Shown one piece after another: positions 21,721-34,643 of a stretch of 64,000 bases of DNA. Position numbers and translations under genes: made by a program. Origin of the DNA: Chamaecrista fasciculata. Its lineage: Eukaryota; Streptophyta; Magnoliopsida; Fabales; Fabaceae. Each line of letters begins with the position of its first letter. Within the stretch, counting starts at the first letter, position 1. The stretch covers positions 113,187 through 177,186 of the forward strand of contig QANZ01029186.1 in NCBI GenBank assembly GCA_003254925.1, given 5' to 3'. Below the pieces are notes generated by a model that had not been told where the DNA came from, ran no database searches, and saw only the letters and a list, made by a program, of their open reading frames with translations.

Positions 21721-23334
21721 TTTTTTTTTTTTTAAAAAGATATGTTGGACTTTAGAATTCTTGGGCATCTCACCAGATATATATTTCATACCAAAATAAC
21801 GCGAGATAGTACCGGACAAGGCCATTTCACCAGTTTGGCTTTAAAACAAAATCAGTCACGTTCAGCGGATAATAAGCTTAAACCATTTTTTAATTACTAA
21901 TTATATTGGTGCCAGATACAATATAATATAAAGGGTGATACTGTATATTGTATAACTGTACAATTAATTGGTATAAGCTAAGAGATAGAATACACAATAT
22001 AATGTCTTTAATTTCACTACACACACACACATACATATAGGCTATGTTTTTCTCTACTTGTCATCGCTGGTAAATGGTAATTATCATCAGATTTTCGTAA
22101 ATGGCAAGACTTCTAAAGGTGCTCCAACTTCTAACCCCAAAAAAGAAGGTTTTATAGCATGCAGGTCTAGTCTATATGACAGCCTTAGCATGTGCAACAT
22201 GATTCATGCATATACTCAATTACAAAATTAGACAAAGCATAATGTACGTGACATTACCTCATCATTACAGCCAATGAAATATATAACTTTTTCTTTTGGG
22301 TTTTCCACAAGTTGAGGTTCTGAAGGACTAATTAATTTCATTTAGACAATATATATAATTGAAGCTGTCATTCTTAACATACAAATATTTTAATTTTGTA
22401 TACCAGTTAATTAGCTCCGAATTAAGTAGGTGCTAATGAAATAGTTTGAACAATCAAAAGAACTAATTATATATTCTGAGAAACATTGATATATGGAATC
22501 GATCATATATGGTTTTCAAAGGTGCATGTATATGAAGAAGTAATGACAACATGAAGGTCAAAAAGCAAGAAAAACAAATAATCCATGTCTTATTATAATG
22601 TAATATATACTGATTTCCTAATTAATTTCCAACGTAAAAATGAGATGGTATCCACATTCCAGAGTTAAATATAGTAATTCTGAAAAAAAAAAGAGAAAAA
22701 AAGGTTCAAGATCATTATGTGCATAAAATAATTAAGAATCCCAATCTGATATGCTAAAGGATTAACGAAGGAAATCTGGGTTGTAAGTACCTATTTCAAG
22801 GCCAAATGCTTGTACAAACACGAAAACCAAGCGTTTAGCTATAGTCTATAATTTATACATATATAGTGAAGTCTTTGTACGCTGCTAGCTAGAACTACTG
22901 ATTAATTACACAAAGATAAATTAAAATAATACTTATAATACCTGCCGCCTAATTAATCAGTTCTAATTAATACTTGATTGACACCACACCCTGCAGGGTC
23001 TTCCCATCCTGTTATGAAGTATGAACAACTTTAATTTGGGGTCAGCAACAAATGCAATTCGTCTTCTTTACTTGTCTTCAGAATTTGGAGAAAATCCCTG
23101 TTGGGTAAAATTATACACGTACGTGCCTTGCTCTGATCAATAATCACAACCATACATATATATGACATATGTAATAATGAATGTACCCCAAAATAATTTC
23201 CATGAGATTATGTGACTGATGATCGACTTACTTATATTTTCTGTACAATATGTAATTAGTTAGAGTGTGAGAGTGAGATTATAGATATAAAGATGATGTG
23301 CAAATTAAGTATATATTATACCTCAAGAACATTT

Positions 23335-23997
23335 TCAATATGGATGATGATGATGGCCAAGTCTGAGCTCTAAGTCGAGTTCAGCATCTTTGTGAATTCC
23401 TGATCTCCTGACGAGTTCATCATTTTGGACATGGCTGCTTGGACCTATCTGGAGGCTTAAATTGGCGCCAAGAAGCTCTTGGGTCATGTGGAGTGATGAA
23501 GATCGATGATGATGGTTGAGATATTCATGATGATGATGATGAAGATGATGATGAGCAGAATTAGAAGGTGGGTTAATTCTAGGGTTTAGTGGATTGAAAT
23601 TGGAAGGTTGGAAATACATATTGTTGTAGTTTCTGTGAGCCTCTAGAATGGAGTAATATTGGTATTGATGGCCAGAGATTTCTAAAGGAGATGATGATAA
23701 TGAATAATCCTGATGATCATAATTATGGGAGAAGATGAGTTTGTTTTGTGAATTAGAAGGTGATGATGAAGAATTGGGTGGTGTAGTGGTAGTGGGTGTG
23801 TGTGTGACTAATTGTTTGGCTTTGGCTCTGTCTTTTCTGTGGATATTCATGTGACCTCCTAATGCCTGAGCGTTGGTGAATCCTCTTCTGCAAAATGTGC
23901 ACTCATAACATCGAACTTTGCTCCCTCCTCCTCCAGATTCTTCTTCCAATTCTTGTTGATCTTTTTCTTCATCGCTTGAATTCTCTGAGCAACTCAT
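23335..23997 (-). CDS. C2H2 zinc-finger EAR repressor, single finger (C1-1i type)
   Basis: A complete 220-residue intronless CDS for a nuclear DNA-binding transcriptional repressor. One plant-type zinc finger has C33, C36, H49 and H53 with the invariant QALGGH motif (44-49). An acidic N-terminus (residues 9-20) precedes it. The middle is S/P/N-rich with a His-rich run near 150-165. The C-terminus carries the EAR repression motif DLELRL (208-213) followed by HHHHPY. The finger [18 protein letters not shown] is closer to the TAC1/LATE-like members of the SUPERMAN family than to SUP itself, but the family is large and I do not assign an ortholog. A TATA box lies about 145 bases upstream. Confident about family, unsure of role. 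Confidence 0.92.
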   Translation of the reverse strand: MSCSENSSDEEKDQQELEEESGGGGSKVRCYECTFCRRGFTNAQALGGHMNIHRKDRAKAKQLVTHTPTTTTPPNSSSSPSNSQNKLIFSHNYDHQDYSLSSSPLEISGHQYQYYSILEAHRNYNNMYFQPSNFNPLNPRINPPSNSAHHHLHHHHHEYLNHHHRSSSLHMTQELLGANLSLQIGPSSHVQNDELVRRSGIHKDAELDLELRLGHHHHPY

Positions 23998-24139
23998 AAT
24001 TAATTAATATACCTATAGCTACCAATATATATAATTATTAATCAATAATTAAGAATTGCCAAGCTACCTCCTCAGGATCTTAATTTTCTGGAACACAAAT
24101 CGTGGGGAAATGGAAGGAGAGATATGGAAGAGAGTAGGG

Positions 24140-24147
24140 TTTTATAG
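24140..24147 (-). promoter_or_regulatory. TATA box of the C2H2 gene
   Basis: The minus strand reads CTCTCTATAAAACCC here, a good plant TATA match. It lies about 145 bases upstream of the ATG at 23997, giving a predicted leader of about 110 bases. The leader contains a possible donor (GAG|GTAGCT near 24066) and acceptor (GCTATAG near 24012), so a small 5' UTR intron is possible. Confidence 0.55.
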
Positions 24148-24248
24148 AGAGGACAATATGTGAAGAGAAAGGTGCGTGTGATATCGATGGAGACAAGTAG
24201 AAAACATTGGCTTTGTCATTGTGGCACATATTATTATACACTGGGTTC

Positions 24249-25092
24249 GCCAAAATCTTATTTTGGTCCCTAATATTTACCCTAAATTCTATTTTAGTCC
24301 ATAATATTTTTTCTCTTCCATTTTAGTCCTTAATATTTCCCAAAAGTTTTATTTTGGTCCTTAATAGGTTTCTTGATTGGTCCTTAACCACTGAATGTAT
24401 TGATATCTCTCTCGTTTTAAGTTTAAATGTAATAAAAAAACCAAAACTACGTATTACTTTTGACATGTTCTTTCTTTAATTTGTCCAGTTGAAACTCACG
24501 AAAAATGAAGTCAAATCCACACAAAAGTGGATTGCTCATTTTATGAAGTTGGTCATATATCTCTTGTTTCAAGTGTAATATGACGAAATCGAAGCTATGG
24601 ATCGAATTAATCTTAATGAGTTCTTTATATGTCTAGTTGGACCCATTATCAAAACGAGTTTAAATAATACTCCGAGAGTGAGTTTATAGTCACAACACTA
24701 GTACTAATTTTCAAAGTATTATATTTGACCTCGATCGTTTGCCGATAGTCTCAACTAACTAAAGAAAGAACGCATCAAGAGTGACCTATAGCTCCAATTT
24801 TGTGACATTCAAACTTAAAACGGAAAAAATATGACCAACTTTTTTAAACAAGCAACCTACTATTGAGCTGATTTCATGCTTTGAGAAAGAATTCGTTAGG
24901 AGTAACTTGTAACTTTGATTTTATTACATTAAAACTTGAAAGAGAGAGATATGACTACATTTAGTAATTAGGAACCTACCATAACATAACTTTTGGGAAA
25001 CATTAATTAAGGATCAATATAGAACAAAACAAAAATTAGGGACCAAAACAAAATTTAGGATAAATACTAGGGACCAAAATATGGTTTTGACC
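24249..25092. mobile_element. Foldback element, family C full-length copy
   Basis: The ends are inverted: left GCCAAAATCTTATTTTGGTC, and right in reverse complement GGTCAAAACCATATTTTGGTC. Both arms repeat 'ggtccctaatattta' blocks. The interior (about 24400-24920) contains the blocks also seen near 5345-5830, 27880-28270 and 35340-35820. No target duplication or coding capacity is visible. It lies about 100 bases upstream of the C2H2 promoter. Confidence 0.6.
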
Positions 25093-26148
25093 AAATGGAT
25101 TTCTATTAAAAGAGAGGGTTATTTTGGCAGTTTTCTCTTATGATTTTTCATTTAGCCGGCTCTATATGGGTCCACACCCCTCTTTAATTTAATTCCTCAT
25201 TTTAATTTATTACTTCCTACTTCCTCCCTCTTTCTTCCATTTCTTTTGGTTATTAACAATTTCTGCTTATGTTGCTTTCACCAAGCTTATCATGACGTGC
25301 TCTTTCTCTCTCTCTCTCTCTTTCCTTTTTCCTTATGGCATTTCTTGTCCAAGTCTTCGCCACTTCAATGTGACTAATTCTTTTGAAGACGTACATCGTA
25401 TAATTTTTATATATAATTATTGCAATTATCGTAGTGTGAACGATTGGAACAGTGCAATTACAGTACTGCTTTCATGTTTTTCAATCTTGTGCAATGGTTG
25501 AGTGTTAATTAGCTTGATCTATGTCATGTGCTATTAATAATCGAAAACACACGGAATGGATATACTCTGATGTACTTTTCCTAATTTTAACAAAAGTGTA
25601 ATATTTCAAATATTCCCCCAAATTTTTATTTTTAAAACACGCTTTTTATATATGAAATTAAACTATATATCTAGCTAGCTACCATGATCTCATACACGTT
25701 CTCTTGGTTGTGATTCTACTTGGCAAAAGATATTCCCTTAAATATACTACTTCTTCAGCTTTTACATGTGAACGCAAATAACATTGATTTCAAATGGCAA
25801 AAAATAGAAGTGGTGGGGGTTCTCACGAGATCAAGGCAGTGTGAACATGTAAATTATATTCTATAAGAAAACGCGTTGATATGTATTTGTGTATATATAC
25901 ATATATAAAATGTCCTCTTCATATAGCCCTAATAGAAAAACAGAGTCTGATCGATGTGCTGAAATTAGGTTTTCCTCCAAGTGTTCATTCATTTGCATGT
26001 GCCATGAACTGGCTTTATAGCCCTACTCGAAAAGGAAGAGACATGTGAACTATTCACCTTGATTTATGCATGTTGTAGTAGTGTAATTAATATATAGCTA
26101 GCTAGGGTTTAGTCTTTATAAGAATATAATCACATATTTTAGGTGATG

Positions 26149-26183
<35 letters not shown>

Positions 26184-27879
26184 GTGAAATTAAATTCCAG
26201 TACACAAGTGCCTCAATCCCATTCATTTAAATTGACTAGCTCCAACTAAACAGCTGACTGTACCATAGGATCAAATTAATGAAAATATGAATGGAAGACA
26301 GAAGAGAGAGGTGAGGGAGCAGTTCAAAAGGAATAATTTTGATGGTAACCTATTAGTTATTTTAAACTGAAATCTCCACCATACCAAATGTCTCTTTGTG
26401 TAGTAGTTACTTAGCTGGTTCTTCTTGGATTTGCAGGCGCCCTAAATCTGACGAGCATTCATCCATATATATTCCCTCTGCCATATCTCTTTTTAATTAT
26501 TCTTTATTTCTAATCTTGAATGCTTCTCTCAAATATGATACATATATAACATACAGCTGCTTCATACCTAGATTGGTAATCCAAGATCCTGTCAAGATTA
26601 ATGATAATTTTCTTTTTTGGATTCATGTACATTCCATTCCATCTATGTTATAAATCATATAGACAGATGGAATATAATAAACAATTGATAATTAAACGTA
26701 TACATAAAATTAATATGTGAAAATTATTGAATCATGACTTTCTATAAATTGAAATTAAAAATTTCTCAAAACTAAACATATTAATATAATAATGAGAATC
26801 GTCTTCATTAACGGACAAATGGAAGAAAATAAAGGACTGTGTCACTGACAATAACATGAGTGCTGTGTACTTCTGCGCTTGTTGTGCATACCTTTTAATT
26901 TATAATTCTGATAATTAATCAGCTGCCATATAGTTACCTAACCCCAATATATGGCGTGGCATGTTCCCAAGAATCCTCCGAATCCATAGAGCTTATATTA
27001 CTTATGATTAATTAGATTAGTCCGGATTTAATTTTATCATTTTCTTAAGGTTAAATCTTTTCGGATTAGGCTTGAACAACGGATAAAGGATTCTTTTTAT
27101 AATATAAGGATAATTCATAATAATAAGATTAATGAATGTAGTAAAATAAGCATTGTGATAGCTGAAATTAATTAGCATATAAATGTGTGTGTGTGTATAT
27201 ATTTAAATTTAATAATTTATATTAATATAAATTACAAGCTTAAGAAAAAAAGACTACTATATTGGAGGTGGAAAAGGTCTGAGAGATGAGACAAGGAAAA
27301 CAAATTGTTGGTATATTTATGAAAAAATAAATGAAAAATGAGAATGGGGGGAGGAGGGACCCATTAATTTGAAGAAATATGAGAGAGACATGGAAGGTCA
27401 TTAATTAAGTATACAAATAATAACGTTTTTCTTTTGTCACTTGTTAGGAATTTTTTTTTTTTTTTAAAAATTGTTATACAAAGGTTGAACTCTTAATTTT
27501 GTTGCATCTCTCGTTATATTTTTAAAATATAAGAAAATACATGAATATTATTTTATACAAAATTAATCTCTCCATAATCATTCCCATCTCAAAATAAACT
27601 TGCATGTACTTGGGTGTTTTGTGCTACATGACATGATGATGACGAGGGACTAGAAGCCACAGAATCCAAGTCAGAGTACAATAAAGAAACGATGCCGTTT
27701 AGCTGGTAAGTGGTAAACAAATGTAGGAGCAGGTGATGGAGTTTTTTTTTTTTTTCCTTTCCAATTAAAGGCCCATTATTCCAGTGTACGTAGCACATAA
27801 TGGGCCCAGATGAGTCCGATTCATCATTGGACACTTCAAGATGGACACAGTCTTTGACAAAAAAAGAAGAAGGCAATGT

Positions 27880-28270
27880 CTCATTGGTCCCTTGTGTATG
27901 GGCTATTTTTTAAATTTGTCCCTTATCTTTCATTTGTTTCAGATTAGTCCTACATGTTTTCATGATATTTCAAACTGGTCCCAAAACCTACTTTCAAGAC
28001 ACGGTTTGACCTCATTTTCTAACGATTTTAACTGAACAGAGAAATAACTCTTCAAGAGTTAGGACTTAAGAAATAGTTTCGAACTCATCGCATTCGGATT
28101 TAAAACGAGATAGATATGATCAATTTCATTTGTTTGACCATAAAATAAGTTACTCATTTTTAGAACTTGATTTGACCTTATTTGTTGATAGATCCACAAT
28201 ATTCATCAAAAGAAACTTGATGAAAATAATTCCACAAAAGAAACTTGATTTGACCATGAAATAATTCCAC
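27880..28270. repeat. Diverged dispersed repeat, family C copy 3
   Basis: Contains 'gatatgatcaatttcatttg', 'ccataaaataagttactca' and 'gaccttatttgttgat' blocks like those at 5345-5830 and 35340-35820, after a terminus-like 'attggtccctt' stretch. Only one end is recognisable. Confidence 0.45.
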
Positions 28271-30380
28271 AATTTTAAAAATATTTAAGAGAAAGGAATA
28301 AAAGAAGTGGAGAGTGTGAGTAAATTAAAGAATGAAAAAAAGAAAAAGGAAAATGGAATAAATGAGAGGATAGTGATATAGTAGGGGAGTAGGTAGCTTT
28401 AAGCCATGCTCCTATCTATAAGTTTCCTATCTTTCACTGAAATGCACCACTTTGGAAGCCTACTCTCTTTCCTTTTTGTCTTCCTTTCTTTCTCTCTTCT
28501 TTCACTCTCCACGTGAGGGCCCTCCCTCCTTTTCTCCATTCTTCCACATTTGCCCCTCTTCTTAACACTCATAAATCATTACTATTTTCTTAATCTCTCT
28601 CTCCTCAACTTCTTGCAATCATACTTTTTACTTTACAACTATTCAATTAATCCCCCATGATAACTTCAACTTTTCTCATTCCAAAACATGCACATCAGAT
28701 AATATATATGTGTATTCTTTCAAAATAATATTTCACTTAATTAGTTTTGCTGAAGAGAATTAACACAAAATAAAAGGGTACTTTTTTCTAAAAACAATTC
28801 TTTATTCAACTTTGTTTCCCTATGAGATGAAATAATTCAACATGGAGGACCCACCAAGTGAAAAGTGTACTTTCGGCTTTCAGGTTAGAACAACAATATG
28901 CATGCAAAATATGTTAAATAGTTAGTTTACACTTATCATTATTTCCAACATTGTTCACTTGTGTGGCTGTATACGTAAGTAAGTGCTTAATTTCTCAATT
29001 GTACAAAATGAATATGTATATATATATATATTATATTTATAATAGTGTCAATTAGACTCAAACAAAACCATTTGTGGCAATACTACTCTACTTGATGGTC
29101 TTCTTTAATTCTTTTTCTTAGTATTATTTTGTTACGTGAAGAGATCCTTGATCTAGCTAGGCATATATATATATATATATATTAATTATGGGAAAGAAAA
29201 GAGAAAGAAAAAGAAGAGATCCAAAAACGTGTTAGAGAGAGTTGAGAGAACAAATAGTTTAGAATATGAAAGAGATCAGATGTCCCACAAAGATTGATGG
29301 ATGATATGATTCATTCATATCAGTTGATTCTCTGGGGTCATCGGCACCTTGTATTTGTATGCTTACTATGCTAATGCTACGTACTACGTACCACATTTGT
29401 CTTTTCCTTTCCTCTTTTTTTTTTTGGGGGTTTCCAAGAGAGAAGAGTTTGTTTTTTTTGTCCTAAAGCCAAGGATGCCAGAGAAAGAACTCAATGTAAA
29501 AAGATAGATAGTCTGACAAAAAGGTAGGGTCATACTCATATCTATATATCTATACCTCAAAACACATTCAAGTATCTGACTTGAAGTTACCTTTGTTTTG
29601 TTTGTATGATCATGTGAGCTCCTCCCTCCTCTTAATTCCTCCACTGAATATTCTTTCTCCATTGATCGATTAGCTCACTTTGTTTTACTAGCGACTTGAT
29701 TAACTTCTCTCTTATTATGCATATAACCCAATTGTTATAATCAAAACAGAGTTACACTTTTAGGACCCACCAAGTGTTTGACAAAATGACTGCTTTTTCA
29801 TTTGATGCTACAAACTTGAGAAAAATGGTTCATTTTTATTTTATCTTTATATTGGGATTGTTTGTAAGGATGGGAGTGTCCTTGAGTCGTGATTGAGTGC
29901 CAAACTGGGAAATAGTTTGGGGTGTCTCAGTTCTGAGTAATGCTTTGAACTGAGCAATGCATATCATTCTATTTAAGGAAATGCCATCATACCCATTTGA
30001 CACCCAGACATTGTCGGGAACATGCAAGCCATCAGATTTTGGGAAAAAAGCATTCCCCCCAAGACCCCACTGGGGACAACATATTTATAGAAATTGAAAT
30101 CGCTAACCATGTTAACTCACACATGAATGATAGAGATTGCTTACGTTCTATCATCTTCATCCCATGTCACTTTTCCTTTCTTTCTTTTTGTTAAAGCCTT
30201 CATTTTTCCTCTTCTTCCTTTCACTAACCATATACAAAAAAACGGGGGGGTGTTAAAATTATGCTACATTATTTTTTTTAATCTAGCGACATTTCTGTTT
30301 GGCGAGAGGAATTGTTCAAATTCTTCAGAAGCTGCATCAAATTACTGCTGATCATGTCTTACAGCCTTAAATTTGTTTAT

Positions 30381-30383
30381 ACA

Positions 30384-30414
<31 letters not shown>
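30381..30414. repeat. (AC)n microsatellite
   Basis: About 16 AC units with one interruption (acacaaacacac...). Simple repeat with no coding context. Confidence 0.9.
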
Positions 30415-30417
<3 letters not shown>

Positions 30418-32034
30418 TTTCTGTTTAGTTTGCGCTTTCTGATGCGAAGATATTTGTTCTTATTCTCAGCAATATGCAGCTTAGGATGTGGCTTGTAAAG
30501 CCAATAAATGGGCACATGAAGAAACAGTAATTATATGTATGTTGCTGTGTGTGTGCAAAGTGTCAGGATCTTGAATCAGCAAAAGCAATTGTAGATGGTA
30601 TCATTGGTAAGTTTCTTGATTGTTCTAAATTTCCCACATCGTTTTCAAAGTGCCCAATATGGTGAACAAGGTAGTCAAACAAATAGAAAACTGGGTTAAC
30701 TTTGAAATGAGAAGTGGCCCCGTTAGACCATTTGCTTGCACAGTGTGATCATAATGAGGTTTGTGTTGGAACTTGGATCCGATCAATAATGTTATGCCCC
30801 TTATGTCAGAGTAACTGAAATAATGCATTACATAATTAAATCCACTATAAAGTGGGTCATGATTTGTAAATTTTAAGGCTGATTTTTCAATACTCTGATC
30901 TGATTGATGCATGTCAGTTACCTAACAGCGAACAAAGTAGTGCTTAAAACTTCTATTATAGTTACTCAGAGAAGCGCAATTACTGAGATATTGCAGCTGC
31001 AGATTCAGTTAAATAGATGTTGGCCAAAAATAAAATTGAATACACCACATGAATTTATGAGAATAATTTAACTGCATATATATACATTCTGAAGATAAAA
31101 TAAGGTTAGATTTTGAAAGGACATTATGCCTAAGTTCAACATGACTAATGTTCAGAATTTTGATGATTTTATATATTTGATAATCTACGTACGTACTTGA
31201 TTCAGTTAATGATTAAAATCCAAGGGTGGTTGAGAGATCAATCATGAATATTGGTCAGTGCTTACAACTGTATTTGAGATGTTATCATATAATTAATGGT
31301 ACATAGTCTTCTGATCTTCTCAACATATACATATATATATATATATATGTTCCCTTTAGATTAATCTTTCTATTTAATTATTAACTGTCAAGTATATGTT
31401 ACTGGAATAACCTACAATTAGTTCCATGGGTAGATAACTTGCATTCCAAACTGACAAAAAGATTCTTCTATTAATACTTTGGGTTCCATTGTTGTTTCTT
31501 CGAAGTGTTTTTAAGCAGAACAAAATGGATGGTTCCAAAATAATTAAGTTATAGCATAACTGAAGATGAGTTATTTTTATTTTATTCTATTAAATCTTCT
31601 GCTTGTGAAGCCAAGTTAAAGGTAACCTAACTGGAGATATCAGATGTGGAAGAACAATAGTACAGTTCATAGTTCATACACACAAAATACTTCACAGGAA
31701 AATGAAAACATCTCCTTCGAGAAGAAATTGAATAATAAAAGTAGTCAAGTTAGATACATAATGAACTTGATAAGATGGTAGCTAGGTAAATAAGTAATGG
31801 AACCGAAATACTTCATACATATAAATGAACTCTAGCTAAGATGCTGAAGATAGTAAGTATAAATAGATTTCACTAGTCATAATTAGCCCTACGTCAAACA
31901 ACTACGATGATCTTCTCTCTAACTCTTAAGATCTTGGAAGTTGGAAAGTTAACATAATGTGTATATATATAAATAGATATTATATTATATATATGCTGGT
32001 TCTCCGATCCACATATATATGATGAGAAAGTAAT

Positions 32035-32733
32035 CTAAGAGTAAGTACCCAGTCGAAGTTCCAGATCTAAATCATCCTTGGAGTCACTAAGCAAACCTAT
32101 CTGCAAATCCAACCTAATGATCTCAGTCTTCTTCAACAGTTTGTGCGAAATACCATCATATTCTCCAAACCCAGATAAAGATTCTACGTTCTTCTTCTTC
32201 AATTTTGTAGATTCTGGGGTAGTCTTTGTGGTTAAAGGTTTTAACAAGATACCATCCACAACCCATTTCTTGGACTGATCATGGGAAGGAGAAGATGAGG
32301 AAGCTGAAAGTGTGGGAGAAACCAAGGAGGGAGCAGGTAGGGTGGTAGAGAATGGTTTTTTGAGGATTGTAGAAGAAGATGAAGGAGAAGATGATAATAA
32401 GGACAGAGTAGAGGTAGGGTTAAGGTTAAGATTGAGCATGTGGGATGAGTGAGGATGATGATGATCTGTAGTTGTAATAGGAGGAGGAGGTGACTGCCTA
32501 AGCCTGGCTCTGTCTCTCCTATGAACATTCATGTGGCCACCAAGGGCTTGAGCAGATCTGAATTCCCTCTTGCAGAAGCTGCAAGTGTATGATCTTGGAG
32601 GCCATGAGAATCCATTCATGTAATCTTCTCCTCCATTGTTGCTGATCTCAGAGTTATTATTGCAGTCCCAAGATTTTTTAGTACCATGGATATGGTCTTT
32701 GAAGCTGGTGCTCATCAAGCTGTTTCTCTCCAT
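32035..32733 (-). CDS. SUP-like: SUPERMAN-like C2H2 zinc-finger repressor
   Basis: A complete 232-residue CDS without introns. The plant C2H2 finger has C51, C54, H67 and H71 within [14 protein letters not shown] / [18 protein letters not shown]. The flanking [20 protein letters not shown] is the hallmark of Arabidopsis SUPERMAN and its nearest relatives, which control floral whorl boundaries and cell proliferation. A S/P-rich linker follows. Two leucine-rich repression motifs sit at the C-terminus: [11 protein letters not shown] (about 205-215) and DLDLELRLG (221-229), the latter EAR-type. The leader on the minus strand has a consensus donor CTCAG|GTAAG at 32965 and an acceptor TTAATAG ending at 32765, so a 201-base 5' UTR intron is likely. 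Orthology with SUP rather than a close paralog is an inference. Confidence 0.93.
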   Translation of the reverse strand: MERNSLMSTSFKDHIHGTKKSWDCNNNSEISNNGGEDYMNGFSWPPRSYTCSFCKREFRSAQALGGHMNVHRRDRARLRQSPPPPITTTDHHHPHSSHMLNLNLNPTSTLSLLSSSPSSSSTILKKPFSTTLPAPSLVSPTLSASSSSPSHDQSKKWVVDGILLKPLTTKTTPESTKLKKKNVESLSGFGEYDGISHKLLKKTEIIRLDLQIGLLSDSKDDLDLELRLGTYS

Positions 32734-32764
32734 TTCCTTAGTTTTGATTCCTCAGTCAGATCAC

Positions 32765-32965
32765 CTATTAACAATAGTTCAAACACAAGCTTGAAAACTG
32801 TCTAGATCAAATCATAAAACATAAAAGAGAAAGGAAAAAGAAGTTGAAAACAGAGATAAAAAGGTTGATATATATGATCATATCATATGTGTAAAAAGTT
32901 GGGGACTATTATTTGTGAGCGCCTGGAGAGGGAGATCGAGATTGTTATAGATAAGGGTGACTTAC
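32765..32965 (-). other. Predicted 5' UTR intron of the SUP-like gene
   Basis: On the minus strand, CTCAG|GTAAGTCACC (donor at 32965) and ...GTTAATAG|GTGATC (acceptor ending at 32765) lie 32 bases upstream of the ATG. The spacing and the consensus donor make a leader intron plausible. RNA evidence is not available here. Confidence 0.5.
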
Positions 32966-34240
32966 CTGAGAAGTGAGAAGAATGAAGGATGAGTGAGTAG
33001 AGAGGTGTAGAAACTAGAAAGTGAGAGCATCAAATTTGTAAACCAAAGACTGAGAATCCTATTGGAGGGTTAGCCCTGAAATATTCTGTGAGTTTGGTCA
33101 TTGGTTACTAAATTTGGAAGCTTTTTCCTGCCAGGGTTATACCTTTATGCCATATTTCTGTCACTGGTCTAGTTAATATGACATCCCATATATTTATATT
33201 TTCTTCTCGGTAAAGATCCAACCATTAACTCTCAGATTTTTTTCACAGTTGTATAGATCATAAGTGGGAGGAGTTAATATATATATTGATCGAACATTAG
33301 GTCATAAATGAAAGTGGAAGTGGAAGCATGGTTTTATGGCCAATGAAAAAAGTCACTAGAGGAGGTAGAGGTTTGGGTTTGAATTAGGAAAAAAGGTATC
33401 GGGAAAAAAACTTGCTTGTTTATCAACATATTAACTCTTCAATAATTGATTTTAGTCAAGCACTTTTGACTATCTCAGTTAAAACATTACTATTATAAAA
33501 CACTACATATACAATTAGATAGTCTTTTTCAGTTTTCACTTATTGTACTAATGATATCAGCCAATTGGCTTTAACTAATTTACTAGTAACAAAAATTCAT
33601 GAGCACTCTCTCTACATAATATATGTTAGTAATTCCCATAATACTATTAGTATTTTTGTATTTTATCCTTCAAAAGTAATTTATTTATAACCTCATCATT
33701 ACGTTATTTTATGAAGAAAACTAGCATGGTACTTTGGTCAACAGTAGGGTTCAGAATTTGTTACTAAATTAAATTCATTTGGCAAGGGAAGTCATATGCA
33801 TATAAAACTTGTGAATTAATGAAATGAAGTAGGCATTTGACTAGTGGGTGTTTTAGAATCTTGATGGGCTATCTATATACTTGTAGTTTCTAAGAAAACT
33901 CAATAAATTCTGTTTGTGCCCACCAAAGTACAGAGATGCGATTGTCTTATCGGGTACAGGTATTAGGGTCACTAGCTAAGGTTATATATCAAACCCTTTT
34001 CAAACTTTGGGATGACTGCGCTTCGAGTGTTTTCGCCTGCTGGCATTCATTTTTTTATTTTTGGTGGAAGGCATTCATTATTATATTAGTTAATAAGGTA
34101 ATTTTGACCTTTCCACTCATAACTATGGGAGTGGGGGGTATTATCCTGCAGAAACCAACATGAAAACAGCCAATAGATTTATGTTCATACTATAGTTTCT
34201 TTTTTAATACTTTCTTTCTTTCGTATAAAATATTTCTATA

Positions 34241-34398
34241 CCTAGAGTGAGAAGACCCAAATTTGATCTAGAGTCAACATTGTTGGAAGGGCTCAACCGT
34301 TTTGTGTCGTTTTGTGTCTGTAACTTGAATGTGATTAGTCTTCGCTTAGACCGTCACATGGATAGGCGGGGATACTATGACATTAACTGAAAAAAAAC
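34241..34398 (+). mobile_element. SINE insertion with 12-bp TSD
   Basis: A 158-bp unit ends in an A-rich tail (ctgaaaaaaaac). It is bounded by the perfect 12-bp duplication AATATTTCTATA (34229-34240 and 34399-34410). The 5' part (gaagacccaaatttgatct) resembles a degenerate tRNA B-box, and an A-box is not evident, so it is probably 5' truncated. It has no coding capacity. The A-tail plus TSD structure supports a LINE-mobilised short element. Confidence 0.7.
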
Positions 34399-34610
34399 AA
34401 TATTTCTATATCATACCGTTTAGCTATATAAGTTGGAAATGGACGAAGGGGATATGACCAAGATTTTCTTTGTTTCTACTTGCTAGGAAGAGCATCATAT
34501 GTGTAAAGCAGATATGTATACATAGATTACAAAAAAGCAGTAGCATCTATACATGTGTCAATTTTATGAGGTTGAGGTCTTACTTCATACACTGAATGCA
34601 CTAGTACAAG

Positions 34611-34643
<33 letters not shown>

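Larger units (their letters stand above)
19969..23334. other. Non-coding spacer downstream of zinc-finger gene
   Basis: No coding gene is recognised. The region includes a possible minus-strand LINE tail (20055-20270), a weak tRNA-like box pair near 20830-20900, an inverted repeat at 21390-21720 and an (AC)n run near 22020. The part next to 23334 is the 3' side of the minus-strand C2H2 gene. Confidence 0.5.
25093..32034. other. Long non-coding spacer between the two C2H2 genes
   Basis: No gene with recognisable similarity. It holds AT microsatellites near 26152-26175 and 29164-29183, an (AC)n tract at 30381-30414 and a family C relic at about 27880-28270. Short minus frames at 29384-29662 and 29836-30060 have no family features and are listed under findings. 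Confidence 0.5.

Noticed and set aside
30629-30639. TTCCCACATCG, similar to the plant snRNA upstream element RTCCCACATCG
   Set aside because: The first base does not fit, no TATA box is correctly spaced, and nothing resembling U1-U6, U3 or 7SL RNA follows.
32078-32528. Frames on both strands overlapping the SUP-like CDS
   Set aside because: They are shadows of the SUP-like coding sequence, whose finger and EAR motifs clearly define the true frame.
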